Of a DNA stretch of 64,000 nucleotides, positions 48,300 to 57,367 are shown in pieces; the first letter of the stretch is position 1; each line of letters begins with the position of its first letter. This DNA comes from Tolumonas lignilytica. GTDB taxonomy: Bacteria; Pseudomonadota; Gammaproteobacteria; Enterobacterales; Aeromonadaceae. The translations under genes and the position numbers were made by a program. The notes under the pieces were generated by a model that saw only the letters and a program-made list of their open reading frames with translations, was not told where the DNA came from and ran no database searches. Where the stretch lies: contig NZ_AZUK01000001.1 of the NCBI RefSeq assembly GCF_000527035.1, positions 2,492,001 to 2,556,000 on the forward strand, in the 5' to 3' direction.

Positions 48300-49904
48300 T
48301 TACTCCAGCAAAGAGGGAGGATCACGCTGTTCATTGCGGCTGGCGAGCCATTCAACCAGCCAGAGCAGCGTGATGCAAAGTAGTAATAATATCAGCGCGG
48401 TCGCGGAAGCCGCTGCCATCTGATAATGCCCGAGTTGCTGATACAGCAGCCAGGGCAGAGTTTGCAGGTTATCACTGCCAAACATGGCAATCGCGGCCAG
48501 ATCGCCCAACGAAAAAATCATGCCCAGAGCCAGAGCGCGTCCGGCTGGGCGGCAAAGCAGCGGCCATTCCAACCAGCGCAGCCGCGACATTCCGCACAAC
48601 CCCAGACTGTCGGCTAACCGGTCATAGCGAACCAGCAGATCTTGCATCGGTTCTTGTAAGGCGCGCAGCGTATAAGGTAGGGCTGCCAGTGCATTCAGCA
48701 AGATCACCAACCAGAACCCTTGCGCAAACAGATCAACGCGTGCCTGTAGCAGAATAAACAAGCCGGTACTGAGTACTGATGTCGGGATCAGCAAAATCAA
48801 GGAACCGGTGCCGGCAAGGAGTCGTCCCCACTGCGGGGAGTGCAGACGCACACTTAAATGCTGACCGGTGAGTAACAGCCCGATACTGAAACTTAACGCA
48901 AGGAGTCCGGCACAAGCGGCAATGGACAACGATTGCCGGGTTGTCTGTAACAGCAGCGACTGCTGCCAGCTTTGGTTAAGCAGGGCTTGCAGTCCATACC
49001 AGAAAATAGCCAGCAGTGGGGGCAGAAACAGCGCCAACCCCGTCAATAATGCAAACAAATCGGGAAGCAGCGCATGGGGTTGATAGCGCACATACTGGCC
49101 TGAGGTGGTAGTCAGATGGGGTGATGAAGGTTTCAGCCAGCCATAACAGGCGACCACGATGGTGCCCAGCACCAACTGCCAGCAGGCCAGTTGTCCGGCG
49201 GCGGCCAGATCAAAATCAAAGCGCAGCGCCTGATAAATGGCAACCTCCAGTGTGGTGGCCTGCGGCCCGCCGCCCAAGGCCATGACGATGGTGAAACTGG
49301 TAAAACAGAGCATAAAGATCAGGCTCGCCAACCCCGGCAACAATCGGCGCATGGCAGGCCATTCCAACAAATGAAAACGGCTCCATTCTGTCATGTTGAG
49401 TTGTGCTGCCTGCCGCCAGTAATTGTGAGGGATCTGCTCCAGCGACTGTACCAGCCAGCGTGTCGCCAACGGCATATTAAAAAAGACGTGGGCCAGCAGA
49501 ATGCCGGAGAGGCCAAACAAATAATCGGGCAATGTCAGCCCAGCCCATGACGCCAGTTGCCTCAGCCAGCCTTGTGCACCATGTACTGCGACCAGCCCGA
49601 ACAAGGCTATGATGACCGGTAATACCTGCGATAAGCCGAAAAGATGTAAGAGCAATGTCTTGCCGGGGAATTGACGATGAAACAACGCACGCGCCAGCGG
49701 TATCGCCAGACATAAACTCAGCAGTGTGGAGAGTGTGGCCTGTTTCAGACTGAACCAGACCACATGCAGCAGATAACTGTCTTGCCAGAGCTGAACGGAG
49801 GTCGTTTCCGGCTGGGCCAGCAAAGCCGTCAACGGGCCCAGTGTGACCGATAAAATCAGTGCGGCCACCAACGAGCCAGAACACCACCAGAAACGCCGCC
49901 GCAT
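48300..49904 (-). CDS. thiP: Thiamine ABC transporter, permease subunit
   Basis: A 534-residue inner-membrane permease with about 12 hydrophobic helices arranged as two fused halves, typical of ThiP (E. coli 536). Each half has an EAA-type loop, for example QAAQLNMTEWSRFHLLEWPAM and LADSLGLCGMSRLRWLEWPLL. The ATG at 49904 overlaps the thiB stop (TGATG), so translation is coupled; the longer start at 49928 is rejected. Confidence 0.94.
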   Translation of the reverse strand: MRRRFWWCSGSLVAALILSVTLGPLTALLAQPETTSVQLWQDSYLLHVVWFSLKQATLSTLLSLCLAIPLARALFHRQFPGKTLLLHLFGLSQVLPVIIALFGLVAVHGAQGWLRQLASWAGLTLPDYLFGLSGILLAHVFFNMPLATRWLVQSLEQIPHNYWRQAAQLNMTEWSRFHLLEWPAMRRLLPGLASLIFMLCFTSFTIVMALGGGPQATTLEVAIYQALRFDFDLAAAGQLACWQLVLGTIVVACYGWLKPSSPHLTTTSGQYVRYQPHALLPDLFALLTGLALFLPPLLAIFWYGLQALLNQSWQQSLLLQTTRQSLSIAACAGLLALSFSIGLLLTGQHLSVRLHSPQWGRLLAGTGSLILLIPTSVLSTGLFILLQARVDLFAQGFWLVILLNALAALPYTLRALQEPMQDLLVRYDRLADSLGLCGMSRLRWLEWPLLCRPAGRALALGMIFSLGDLAAIAMFGSDNLQTLPWLLYQQLGHYQMAAASATALILLLLCITLLWLVEWLASRNEQRDPPSLLE

Positions 49905-50902
49905 CAGTGACTGACAGCCTGTAACCACTCTTTGATCCAGCGTTTACGTTCGCCCAGTTTCTGCGGGTCGATCTGTAACGTTTTCGCTGGCGTTTCGTGT
50001 TGGTTAAAGCCATCAGGCAGTGGAATGTTTGTCACGGGATACATCCAGTTACCTTCCGGAATTAATTTCTGAAAACGATCTGTCAGCAGGAACTGCATAA
50101 ACTGCTGCGCCAATTGCGGTTGTTGGGCATTTTTCAATTGTGCTGCTACTTCAACCTGACGCAGATGACCTTCGCTGAACATGGCCGCGTGATATTGCTG
50201 TTTGTTTTCCGCCAGACGATGATAGGCCGGCGAGGTTGTGTAAGAGAGCACCAGATCGGCTTGTCCTTTCAAAAACATGCCATAGGCTTCACTCCAGCCT
50301 TTGGTGACGGTCAGCGTTTTTTTCGCCAGTTGCTCCCAGGCCGCGGGAGCCTGATCGCCATAAACCTCTTTCACCCACATCAGCAATCCTTGTCCGGGGG
50401 TACTGGTCCGAGGATCTTCATAAATGATTTTCAGATCGTTGCGAGAGACCAGCTCCTTCAGGCTTTGCGGAGGGTGTTGCAGCTTATTCCCGTCATAGAC
50501 AAACGCGAAATAGCCGTAATCAAACGGCAAAAAGGTCTCATCGTGCCAGCCACCGGGTAGGCTCAAACTTTTCAGATCCGCATGGTGAGCGGTAAATAAT
50601 TGACTGTTCCGCGCATCAGCCAGCATACCTTCATCCATTCCCAGCGCCACATCGGCTTTAGTATGAGCGCCTTCCAGCTTCAGACGATTCAGGATCGCCA
50701 CGCCATCTTCCAGTGCCACCCATTTCAGTTCGCACTGACATTCAGCTTCAAAGGCCTGTTTGACTTTCGGGCCCGGCCCCCAGTCACTGGCAAAGGAATC
50801 ATAGGTGTAAACCGTCAATACCGGTTTGGATTCGGCGGCCTGAACGAGTGTCGAGCCGGTTAGTAAGACGGCGGTCAGAAGCCATGACCCAAAATGACGC
50901 AT
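49904..50902 (-). CDS. thiB: Thiamine-binding periplasmic protein
   Basis: A 332-residue solute-binding protein with signal peptide (MRHFGSWLLTAVLLTGSTLVQA then AES). The mature start VLTVYTYDSFASDWGPGP and the FDYGYFAFVYD and GMFLKGQADLVLSYTTSP segments are typical of ThiB/TbpA, which binds thiamine, TMP and TPP. GGAG lies 7 bp before the ATG at 50902; a start at 50914 is less likely. First gene of thiBPQ. Confidence 0.95.
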   Translation of the reverse strand: MRHFGSWLLTAVLLTGSTLVQAAESKPVLTVYTYDSFASDWGPGPKVKQAFEAECQCELKWVALEDGVAILNRLKLEGAHTKADVALGMDEGMLADARNSQLFTAHHADLKSLSLPGGWHDETFLPFDYGYFAFVYDGNKLQHPPQSLKELVSRNDLKIIYEDPRTSTPGQGLLMWVKEVYGDQAPAAWEQLAKKTLTVTKGWSEAYGMFLKGQADLVLSYTTSPAYHRLAENKQQYHAAMFSEGHLRQVEVAAQLKNAQQPQLAQQFMQFLLTDRFQKLIPEGNWMYPVTNIPLPDGFNQHETPAKTLQIDPQKLGERKRWIKEWLQAVSH

Positions 50903-50983
50903 GCTATACTCCATTTATATCTGTGTAGGTAGCGGTTGTGCAGGCGTCAATTTCTGAGCATGGCCGAAGGATGAATGCGCCAC

Positions 50984-51062
50984 TCTCAAATCCCTACGCC
51001 AGTATGAACTGGATCAGGTTCACCGGGTATGATCTCAGCGGACGCCCGCACCCCGTTTGAGA
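50984..51062 (-). promoter_or_regulatory. TPP riboswitch (THI element) controlling thiBPQ
   Basis: Reading the minus strand, all conserved blocks appear in order: GGGGTGC, GCTGAGAT, ATACCCGGTGAACCTGATC, AGTTCATACTGGCGTAGGGA. A 7-bp closing P1 helix TTTGAGA / TCTCAAA frames them (51056-51062 and 50984-50990). It ends about 80 bp before the thiB start; no clear terminator hairpin follows, so control may be at translation initiation. Confidence 0.95.
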
Positions 51063-51196
51063 AACATTGTTATTTTAGTAACGAAATGGCCGTAAAACCA
51101 GTGACGTAATAATGGAGTGATGCTAGGTTTTTACTATACCTGATTAAATATATCGAAGTTGAAAACGTTTTCTAACCCCTATTCAAGGAGATAACT

Positions 51197-51490
51197 ATGC
51201 TGACAACCACCCGCGAACGACGCACTTTCATGCGTATGGTGATCAATGCGCCTGTTACTCTGATTCGCGGTTCTGAACATATTCTCGCTACTTGCCGGGA
51301 TCTCAGCGCCAACGGCATGGCCATTGAGGTGGAGACCGATACTCAGTTTACGCTGGAGGAAATCCTGAGTGTGAGTTTATCGACGAACAGCAATGCATTA
51401 CCGCCTTTTGTTGCCGATGCCAAAATAGTGAGGTTGGAAACGATCGATGAGATAGTTCAATTAGGGGTCGAATTTGTCACTGTCGGGTGA
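51197..51490 (+). CDS. PilZ-domain protein (c-di-GMP receptor)
   Basis: A 97-residue single-domain protein. The two parts of the c-di-GMP-binding signature are intact: RxxxR as Arg9-Arg13 in RRTFMRM, and DxSxxG as Asp35, Ser37, Gly40 in CRDLSANGM. Short PilZ proteins relay c-di-GMP to motility, polysaccharide or secretion machines. AAGGAG precedes the ATG. Its last 34 bases overlap the end of the converging transglutaminase-like gene. Confidence 0.9.
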   Translation: MLTTTRERRTFMRMVINAPVTLIRGSEHILATCRDLSANGMAIEVETDTQFTLEEILSVSLSTNSNALPPFVADAKIVRLETIDEIVQLGVEFVTVG

Positions 51491-52443
51491 AAACGCTCAT
51501 ATTGATACTCATGGCTGCGAAGATACAGACGACTTTTTTCTCCCAATACACCGGGTGCCAATTCGGCCGGGCCGGTAACCTCCAGGGGCAGAAAGGGCTG
51601 CCCTTCAATAGCAACTGTCTCTTCATTTCCGCTATAAGCAGGAAGCGCAACGGCCAATAAAGCGTGATCCGGAATATACACAATCGCTTGTGGCAAGTCG
51701 GGATAAAGCGCTGCCAGTAAGGCCATCATCAGGGCGCTTTTACTATCACAGTCGCCACGATTTTGTGCCAGCACCTGCTCCGGCATCAGAAACGTCACGC
51801 CTCGCAAACCATCACTGGATTGCAGGGGGTCATAAGGAATCGATTGCACAAAATCTAACAGACCGGCTGTCACCAGCGATTTTTCATCGTTCGGATAGCG
51901 CTTTTTCTGTTCTTCTGTGGCAGACGCGACGATGACTCGTTGTAGCGTCTGTGCGATTTCCTGTAATTCAGGGCTGCTGTCGGCCGCGATCCGGACATGA
52001 TCAGGTCGGATTAAATGACTGTCGTTACCGCCATGCCGTTTATAGTAGTGCTGATCCAGATAGGCATTGAAGAGCGTGGATTGTTGCTGTGCCAGCCAGC
52101 TTTTGATCTGCGGGAGCAGCTTTTCGTCGCTGGTTTGATAATCAACCCGGCCACCGTCGGCCGTCTGACGAAAACGGAAGCTGACATCCGGATACTGTTC
52201 CCGGGCATCACGCACCAATTGCTGAAATACAAACGCATCTGCCTGCGCAGAGCGCCATGCACTCCAGGGTGGTAAGGCGGTCTCTGCAGGTAACGTGAGC
52301 GTAAAGGCCTGAGTCGATGCATTATCGTATTTCCAGACATAATGCAGTTGCAGGCCTTCGCGCGAGAAGGCTTGTTGTTGCGCACTGGCTGTGCCGTTAA
52401 GCAACGCCAGTGCTAAACACAGCGGGATCAGGCGAATTGCCAT
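51457..52443 (-). CDS. Transglutaminase-like periplasmic protein
   Basis: A 328-residue exported protein with signal MAIRLIPLCLALALLNGTASA. A transglutaminase/papain-like core is visible as Cys in AQNRGDCDSKSALM and His in YIPDHALLAVA. Its substrate is unknown; such enzymes can be proteases or crosslinkers. The ATG at 52443 overlaps the last 16 bases of the upstream ABC transporter gene, implying coupled expression; an ATG at 52461 is also possible. Confidence 0.78.
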   Translation of the reverse strand: MAIRLIPLCLALALLNGTASAQQQAFSREGLQLHYVWKYDNASTQAFTLTLPAETALPPWSAWRSAQADAFVFQQLVRDAREQYPDVSFRFRQTADGGRVDYQTSDEKLLPQIKSWLAQQQSTLFNAYLDQHYYKRHGGNDSHLIRPDHVRIAADSSPELQEIAQTLQRVIVASATEEQKKRYPNDEKSLVTAGLLDFVQSIPYDPLQSSDGLRGVTFLMPEQVLAQNRGDCDSKSALMMALLAALYPDLPQAIVYIPDHALLAVALPAYSGNEETVAIEGQPFLPLEVTGPAELAPGVLGEKSRLYLRSHEYQYERFHPTVTNSTPN

Positions 52444-54137
52444 TGTCCGTTTGCTTGCCATAACAGGGTCTTCTCATGGAACGGTTGCAATGTGCTGCGA
52501 TGACCGACACTGACGATGATGGTGTGCGGCAGCTCTTTACGCAGCAATTGATAGAGCTCGGCTTCACTCTGTTCATCCAGCGCCGAAGAGGCTTCATCTA
52601 AGAATAGAACATTGGGTTCAACCAGCAGTATGCGGGCAAAGGCGACGCGCTGCTGTTCACCGAGACTGAGGATTTGTCCCCACATTTCCACATTGTCCAG
52701 TTGGGCGGTCAGTTTTTCCAGGCCGACGAGCTGCAACACTCTGGCCGCTTCGGTATTGCTGACTTCGGCCAATGGATAGCTCAACGCCTGACGCAGGCTG
52801 CCCAGCGGCAGGTAAGGTTTTTGTGACAGGAACAGCGACTGGCTATTTTCAGGATAGTTCACTTTGCCGCTGGCAAACGGCCATAACCCTGCCAGGGTAC
52901 GCAGCAATGTTGATTTGCCACAGCCTGACGGGCCTTGAATCAATAATGAATCGCCCGCTGTCAGTTGCCAGTTGGCATTTTCCATCAGACAGGTGCCATC
53001 TGGTTGAGTGATGCCAACCTGCTGCAGTTGCAATGCATGACCCGTTTTCTCGGGTTGCAGGCGAGGCAGATTTTCAGCCTGCTGCAAGCCCTGTTCAAAA
53101 GTAGCAAGACGGTCGACGACCGATTTCCAGCGGGCCAAATCGGTATAGTTGTCGATCAGCAATGACATGGAACCTTGCACAATGCCAAATGCAGACAACG
53201 TCTGCATCAAATCGCCCAGGGTGATTTGCTTGGCAAAATAGAGTGGAGCGCCTAACACCACAGGGAAAATCACTGCGGTCTGATTAAAGCCCAGGGTAAA
53301 AAAGCCCAGTACTTTTTGACGTTTCATCAGAGCATAGAAATTATCGACCACCTGCAGGAAGCGGTTACGCAGATATCCACCTTCTTCCTGAGATCCCTGA
53401 TACAGGGCGATGGCTTCGGCATTTTCGCGCATACGAACCAGAGAAAAACGGAAATCTGCTTCGTAACGCTGCTGGTTAAAATTGAGTTTGACCAACGGGC
53501 GACCAATCCAGAAAGTCAGTATCGTGCCAAAGACGGAATAGGCTAGGGCGGCCCAGACCATATACCCCTGCGACAAATGGAACGAGGTATTGCCGATAGA
53601 GAGAGTGGAGGGCTTTGATAATGTCCACAACACGCTCAAAAAAGTAAACAGTGTGGCAATCTGTGACAGAAAGCCGATCGACAGCGATAGTGTTGAGCCG
53701 ACAAATTCGTTGATATCTTCTGCAATACGTTGATCGGGGTTATCCGTCTGACGGTCGGTCAGTTGCAACCGGTAAAAGTTATTGTTGGCCAGCCAGTGCG
53801 AGATCCGATGTTGCGTCAGCCAGCGGCGCCAGATGATTTGTAACATCTGATTGAAGTAAGTGCGATGAACACCCACCAACACCCAAATGGCCGCCAGCCA
53901 GCAAAAGGTCAATAACAGACTTTTAAATTGAGGAAAATCATACCCCTGAATGGAGTTATAAAACTGGTTATGCCAGCTATTCAGGACTTTCTGTAAATAA
54001 ACGGAACCTGCGGAGAGTGCCAGCACAACCAATAAAAGTAATAGGCCTTTGGTTTTGCCTTCTTTCGATGCCCAGAATGGTTTTAACAGCATCAAGAAGT
54101 TGCGCCACAGGTGTTTCACCGGTGGAGTCGGTGTCAT
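52428..54137 (-). CDS. SbmA/YddA-type fused ABC transporter
   Basis: A 569-residue transporter with an N-terminal membrane domain of the SbmA/BacA (ABC_membrane_2) type (about six helices; conserved NSWHNQFYNSIQGYDFPQF, RWLTQHRISHWLANNNFYRLQ, NPDQRIAEDINEFVG) and a C-terminal ATPase with Walker A QGPSGCGKSTLL, signature LSLGEQQRVAFAR and Walker B VLFLDEASSALD. Close relatives include E. coli YddA and mycobacterial B12 transporters. The cargo is not known here; the transglutaminase-like partner suggests a peptide or envelope role. Confidence 0.88.
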   Translation of the reverse strand: MTPTPPVKHLWRNFLMLLKPFWASKEGKTKGLLLLLVVLALSAGSVYLQKVLNSWHNQFYNSIQGYDFPQFKSLLLTFCWLAAIWVLVGVHRTYFNQMLQIIWRRWLTQHRISHWLANNNFYRLQLTDRQTDNPDQRIAEDINEFVGSTLSLSIGFLSQIATLFTFLSVLWTLSKPSTLSIGNTSFHLSQGYMVWAALAYSVFGTILTFWIGRPLVKLNFNQQRYEADFRFSLVRMRENAEAIALYQGSQEEGGYLRNRFLQVVDNFYALMKRQKVLGFFTLGFNQTAVIFPVVLGAPLYFAKQITLGDLMQTLSAFGIVQGSMSLLIDNYTDLARWKSVVDRLATFEQGLQQAENLPRLQPEKTGHALQLQQVGITQPDGTCLMENANWQLTAGDSLLIQGPSGCGKSTLLRTLAGLWPFASGKVNYPENSQSLFLSQKPYLPLGSLRQALSYPLAEVSNTEAARVLQLVGLEKLTAQLDNVEMWGQILSLGEQQRVAFARILLVEPNVLFLDEASSALDEQSEAELYQLLRKELPHTIIVSVGHRSTLQPFHEKTLLWQANGQWQFA

Positions 54138-54339
54138 GAGTTTACTCCCGTTACGACATCATATTGCGGCTCATGTTGCCAGAGTGGAGCCGGAAAGCAA
54201 TCAGATGTGAATGCAAATGCCTGGCAACTGAGCGGCGACAACCCTGAATTCCGGTGATTTTTATGCTATTGATAACGGGAGAAAACAGCACCCTGTGCCC
54301 GATTTGAGCCAACGGTATGCATTCAACCGCGGAGAATCT

Positions 54340-55005
54340 ATGTCGAAAAAACAGTCAGCCCGCTGCTACTGGGCCAGTGAAAATGCGGTCACCCTGCAGG
54401 CGCCCGCGCCGGTTTCATTCGCTCATCAGCAAAAGATCTGGGCATTGGGGGCATCTTATCAACAGATGCCGGGGATCACTGAAATTGTGCCGGGCATGAA
54501 TAATCTGACACTGCAGTTTGATGCAACCCAACAGGATGGCACCGCCTTGATGGCGAGTTTGTTGCGCGGATGGGAGCAGATCGATGCGTTGTCGCACACC
54601 GCACGGCACATCGAACTTCCGGTGAACTATGGCGGTGAGGCTGGGCCGGATCTGGCAGAGATTGCACAGCAGACCGGGTTGAGTCAGCGAGAGGTGGTGC
54701 GTCTTCACAGCGAAGCGGAATACACGGTATTTTTTCTCGGTTTCCAGCCGGGCTTTGCCTATCTGGGCGGAATGTCAAAAAGGCTGACGACACCAAGACG
54801 GGCTTCGCCGCGGCAGGTGGTACCAGCAGGTTCAGTCGCGATTGGTGATGAGTATACGGGCGTCTATCCGCAAGCTTCACCGGGCGGCTGGCAAATTATC
54901 GGACACACCGAGGCTGTGTTATTTGACCCACATCGCGATGCACCTTCGTTATGGCTGCCGGGCGATCGAGTGCGGTTTGTGATCAACGGAGCCTGCTATG
55001 ATTGA
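54340..55005 (+). CDS. pxpB: 5-oxoprolinase subunit B (KipI family)
   Basis: A 221-residue KipI/AHS1-family protein with the diagnostic FFLGFQPGFAYLGG, PRRASPRQVVPAGSVAIG and QASPGGWQIIGHT segments. With PxpA and PxpC it forms the ATP-dependent enzyme that opens 5-oxoproline to glutamate. The ATG at 54340 is used, with GGAGAA upstream; the longer frame from 54295 has no support. It overlaps pxpC by 8 bases. Confidence 0.92.
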   Translation: MSKKQSARCYWASENAVTLQAPAPVSFAHQQKIWALGASYQQMPGITEIVPGMNNLTLQFDATQQDGTALMASLLRGWEQIDALSHTARHIELPVNYGGEAGPDLAEIAQQTGLSQREVVRLHSEAEYTVFFLGFQPGFAYLGGMSKRLTTPRRASPRQVVPAGSVAIGDEYTGVYPQASPGGWQIIGHTEAVLFDPHRDAPSLWLPGDRVRFVINGACYD

Positions 55006-55927
55006 AATTTTACAGGCCGGGCCACTGGTCTCAGTACAGGATCTGGGGCGTCATGGCTTGCGGCATCAGGGGGTGAGTCAGGCGGGGGCGTTAGACGGCT
55101 TATCTTTGCTAATTGCCAACCGGTTACTGGCAAATGATGACCATGCGGCGGGGCTGGAAATGTTTTACGGCCTTACGCAAATCAGATTTCATAAAGACAC
55201 CTGGTTTGCACTGGCAGGGTGTGAATGTTTTGCCACGCTGAATCAGAAGCCCGTGCTGTTAGGTTGGGCAAGAAAAGCCAAAGTTGGCGACATACTGACC
55301 CTGAATTCACCGCGTAACGGCCTATGTGCTTATCTGGCTGTCGCCGGGGGCATTGATGTCCCGTCGCTGATGGGCGCGCGGGCCACAGATGTACAAGCCG
55401 GGTTTGGTGGTTATGCTGGCCGGAAATTGCAGAATGGCGATCAACTGCTGCTCGGGAAAAAAGCGCACCGCAAACTGATGGCCCGAGGCGTGTTATTGCC
55501 CCCCTTGAATCAGGCAATCCGCGTACTGGCCGGTGCGGAGTGTCATGAATTTACGGACGAGGCACAGCAGGCCTTTTTTAATCACGGCTGGCGGGTATCG
55601 AGCGACAGTAATCGGATGGGCTTTCGGCTGGAAGGGGAAACACTCAGCCGTACAGTACAAAGCGAGTTGTTGTCACAGGGTGTTTTCCCCGGCGTGATCC
55701 AGGTGCCGCATAATGGCCAGCCCATTATGCTTGCTGCGGAAGCACAAGCGACGGGAGGATATCCGCGCATTGCCACCATCATTCAGGCGGATTTGTGGAA
55801 ATTAGGGCAACTCAGACCGGGCGTCGATGTGCACTTCAAACTTGTCTCACGAGCTGAAGCCGCCTCTGCGCTGTCGGTTCAGCAACGTTATTTGGCGCGA
55901 ATTTCACTTGGCCTGAATAAGGAATAA
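54998..55927 (+). CDS. pxpC: 5-oxoprolinase subunit C (KipA family)
   Basis: A 309-residue KipA/AHS2-family protein. It begins IEILQAGPLVSVQDLGRHG, then GVSQAGALD, and ends with SQGVFPGVIQVPHNGQPIMLAAEAQATGGYPRIATI, the usual AHS2 core. It works with PxpB as the ATP-using part of 5-oxoprolinase. It overlaps pxpB and precedes pxpA by 5 bases, the same order as E. coli ybgJKL. Confidence 0.93.
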   Translation: MIEILQAGPLVSVQDLGRHGLRHQGVSQAGALDGLSLLIANRLLANDDHAAGLEMFYGLTQIRFHKDTWFALAGCECFATLNQKPVLLGWARKAKVGDILTLNSPRNGLCAYLAVAGGIDVPSLMGARATDVQAGFGGYAGRKLQNGDQLLLGKKAHRKLMARGVLLPPLNQAIRVLAGAECHEFTDEAQQAFFNHGWRVSSDSNRMGFRLEGETLSRTVQSELLSQGVFPGVIQVPHNGQPIMLAAEAQATGGYPRIATIIQADLWKLGQLRPGVDVHFKLVSRAEAASALSVQQRYLARISLGLNKE

Positions 55928-55932
55928 AACGA

Positions 55933-56688
55933 ATGGCGCAGATCGATTTGAATTGTGACATGGGCGAGAGCTTTGGCGTCTATTCATTAGGTGCTGATTT
56001 GCAACTCATGCCGCTGGTCAGCTCCGTCAATATTGCCTGTGGCTTTCATGCCGGAGATCCCTCCGTAATGCGAAAAACACTGGAAGCGGCGGTGGTGCAT
56101 GGCGTTGCGATTGGAGCACATCCGGGATTGCCGGATTTGGCGGGGTTTGGCCGTCGTAATATGCTGGTTTCCCCGCAGGAAGTGTATGACCTGATGGTGT
56201 ATCAGTTGGGGGCATTGCAGGGGTTTGCGACCGTATCCGGTGTTGCACTGCATCATGTCAAACCCCACGGTGCATTGTATAACATGGCGGCAAAAGATCC
56301 GGCGCTGGCGCGGGCCATCGCCTGTGCTGTACGGGATGTGGATGCCTCATTACTGCTGTATGGTTTGGCGGGCAGTGCATTGGTGGCCGAAGGCAAAGCG
56401 GCGGGGTTACGGGTAGCCAGTGAAGTGTTTGCCGATCGCTCCTATCAGAGTGATGGTTCGCTGACGCCACGTTCACAACCCAATGCGTTGCTACAATCGG
56501 ATGAGGAAGCCGTGCAACAGGTAGTGAGCATGGTGATAGAACAGCGGGTAAAAACTGCAACCGGAGCGTGGATTGACGTGGCAGCCGACACGATCTGTAT
56601 CCATGGTGATGGTACTCATGCCGTGAGCTTTGCAAGCAAAGTACGCGAAGCGTTGTTACAGGCGGGTGTGGAAATTAGGGCTGGTTAG
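55933..56688 (+). CDS. pxpA: 5-oxoprolinase subunit A (LamB/YcsF family)
   Basis: A 251-residue member of the LamB/YcsF family: QIDLNCDMGESFG at the start, then NIACGFHAGDPSVM, HVKPHGALYN and the C-terminal CIHGDGTHAVSFA. The Asp/His-rich motifs form the hydrolase active site of 5-oxoprolinase. It ends the pxpBCA unit and is followed by a shared terminator facing leuD. Confidence 0.94.
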   Translation: MAQIDLNCDMGESFGVYSLGADLQLMPLVSSVNIACGFHAGDPSVMRKTLEAAVVHGVAIGAHPGLPDLAGFGRRNMLVSPQEVYDLMVYQLGALQGFATVSGVALHHVKPHGALYNMAAKDPALARAIACAVRDVDASLLLYGLAGSALVAEGKAAGLRVASEVFADRSYQSDGSLTPRSQPNALLQSDEEAVQQVVSMVIEQRVKTATGAWIDVAADTICIHGDGTHAVSFASKVREALLQAGVEIRAG

Positions 56689-56704
56689 ATTTCGCGCGCA
56701 AAGA

Positions 56705-56733
56705 AAAAGGGAATCAGCAGATTCCCTTTTTTA
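56705..56733. terminator. Bidirectional terminator between pxpA and leuD
   Basis: The stem AAAAAGGGAATC / GATTCCCTTTTTT with a tetraloop has A and T runs on opposite sides and ends both converging operons. Confidence 0.9.
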
Positions 56734-56756
56734 TCTCGTGATGAGTCAGAAAAGAA

Positions 56757-57356
56757 TTACAACCAGGCCGGTTGTTTCGCTTCATACGCATCAATGGCAT
56801 CGGCGTGCTGCAGCGTCAGGCCGATGTTGTCCAGACCGTTCATGATGCAGTAACGACGGAAGTCATCGATTTCAAACTTGAAGCAGTAATCCGCCGCACG
56901 TACTTCTTTGGCTTCCAGATCAACCGTGATGGTCTGGCCTTCGTTGGCTTCGACCAGCTTGAACAGCGCATCGACTTCGTCTTCTTTCAGACGCACCACC
57001 AGCAGACCGTTGTTCAGCGAGTTGCCGTAGAAGATATCCGCAAAACTCGGTGCGATCACGGCTTTCAAACCGAAATCAGCCAGCGCCCATGGCGCATGTT
57101 CACGGCTGGAGCCGTTACCGAAGTTCTCCCGTGCCAACAGGATGGAAGCACCCTTGTAGCGAGGAAAGTTCAGTACGAAATCCGGATTTGGCTGTGTACC
57201 GGCATCATCCAGAAAACGCCAGTCGTGAAACAGATTCTGACCAAAACCGAGTTTGGAAACGCGTTGCAAAAACTGTTTCGGAATGATTTGGTCGGTATCG
57301 ACATTGGCGCTGTCTAACGGAGCGGCCAGACCAGTGTGTTGTTTAAACTCTTGCAT
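56757..57356 (-). CDS. leuD: 3-isopropylmalate dehydratase small subunit
   Basis: A 199-residue swivel-domain subunit. [13 protein letters not shown] near the start and the [15 protein letters not shown] loop are diagnostic. With LeuC it isomerises 2-isopropylmalate to 3-isopropylmalate in leucine synthesis. It begins 11 bp after leuC ends and is the last gene of leuABCD. Confidence 0.96.
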   Translation of the reverse strand: MQEFKQHTGLAAPLDSANVDTDQIIPKQFLQRVSKLGFGQNLFHDWRFLDDAGTQPNPDFVLNFPRYKGASILLARENFGNGSSREHAPWALADFGLKAVIAPSFADIFYGNSLNNGLLVVRLKEDEVDALFKLVEANEGQTITVDLEAKEVRAADYCFKFEIDDFRRYCIMNGLDNIGLTLQHADAIDAYEAKQPAWL

Positions 57357-57367
57357 GGCGGTTCTCC

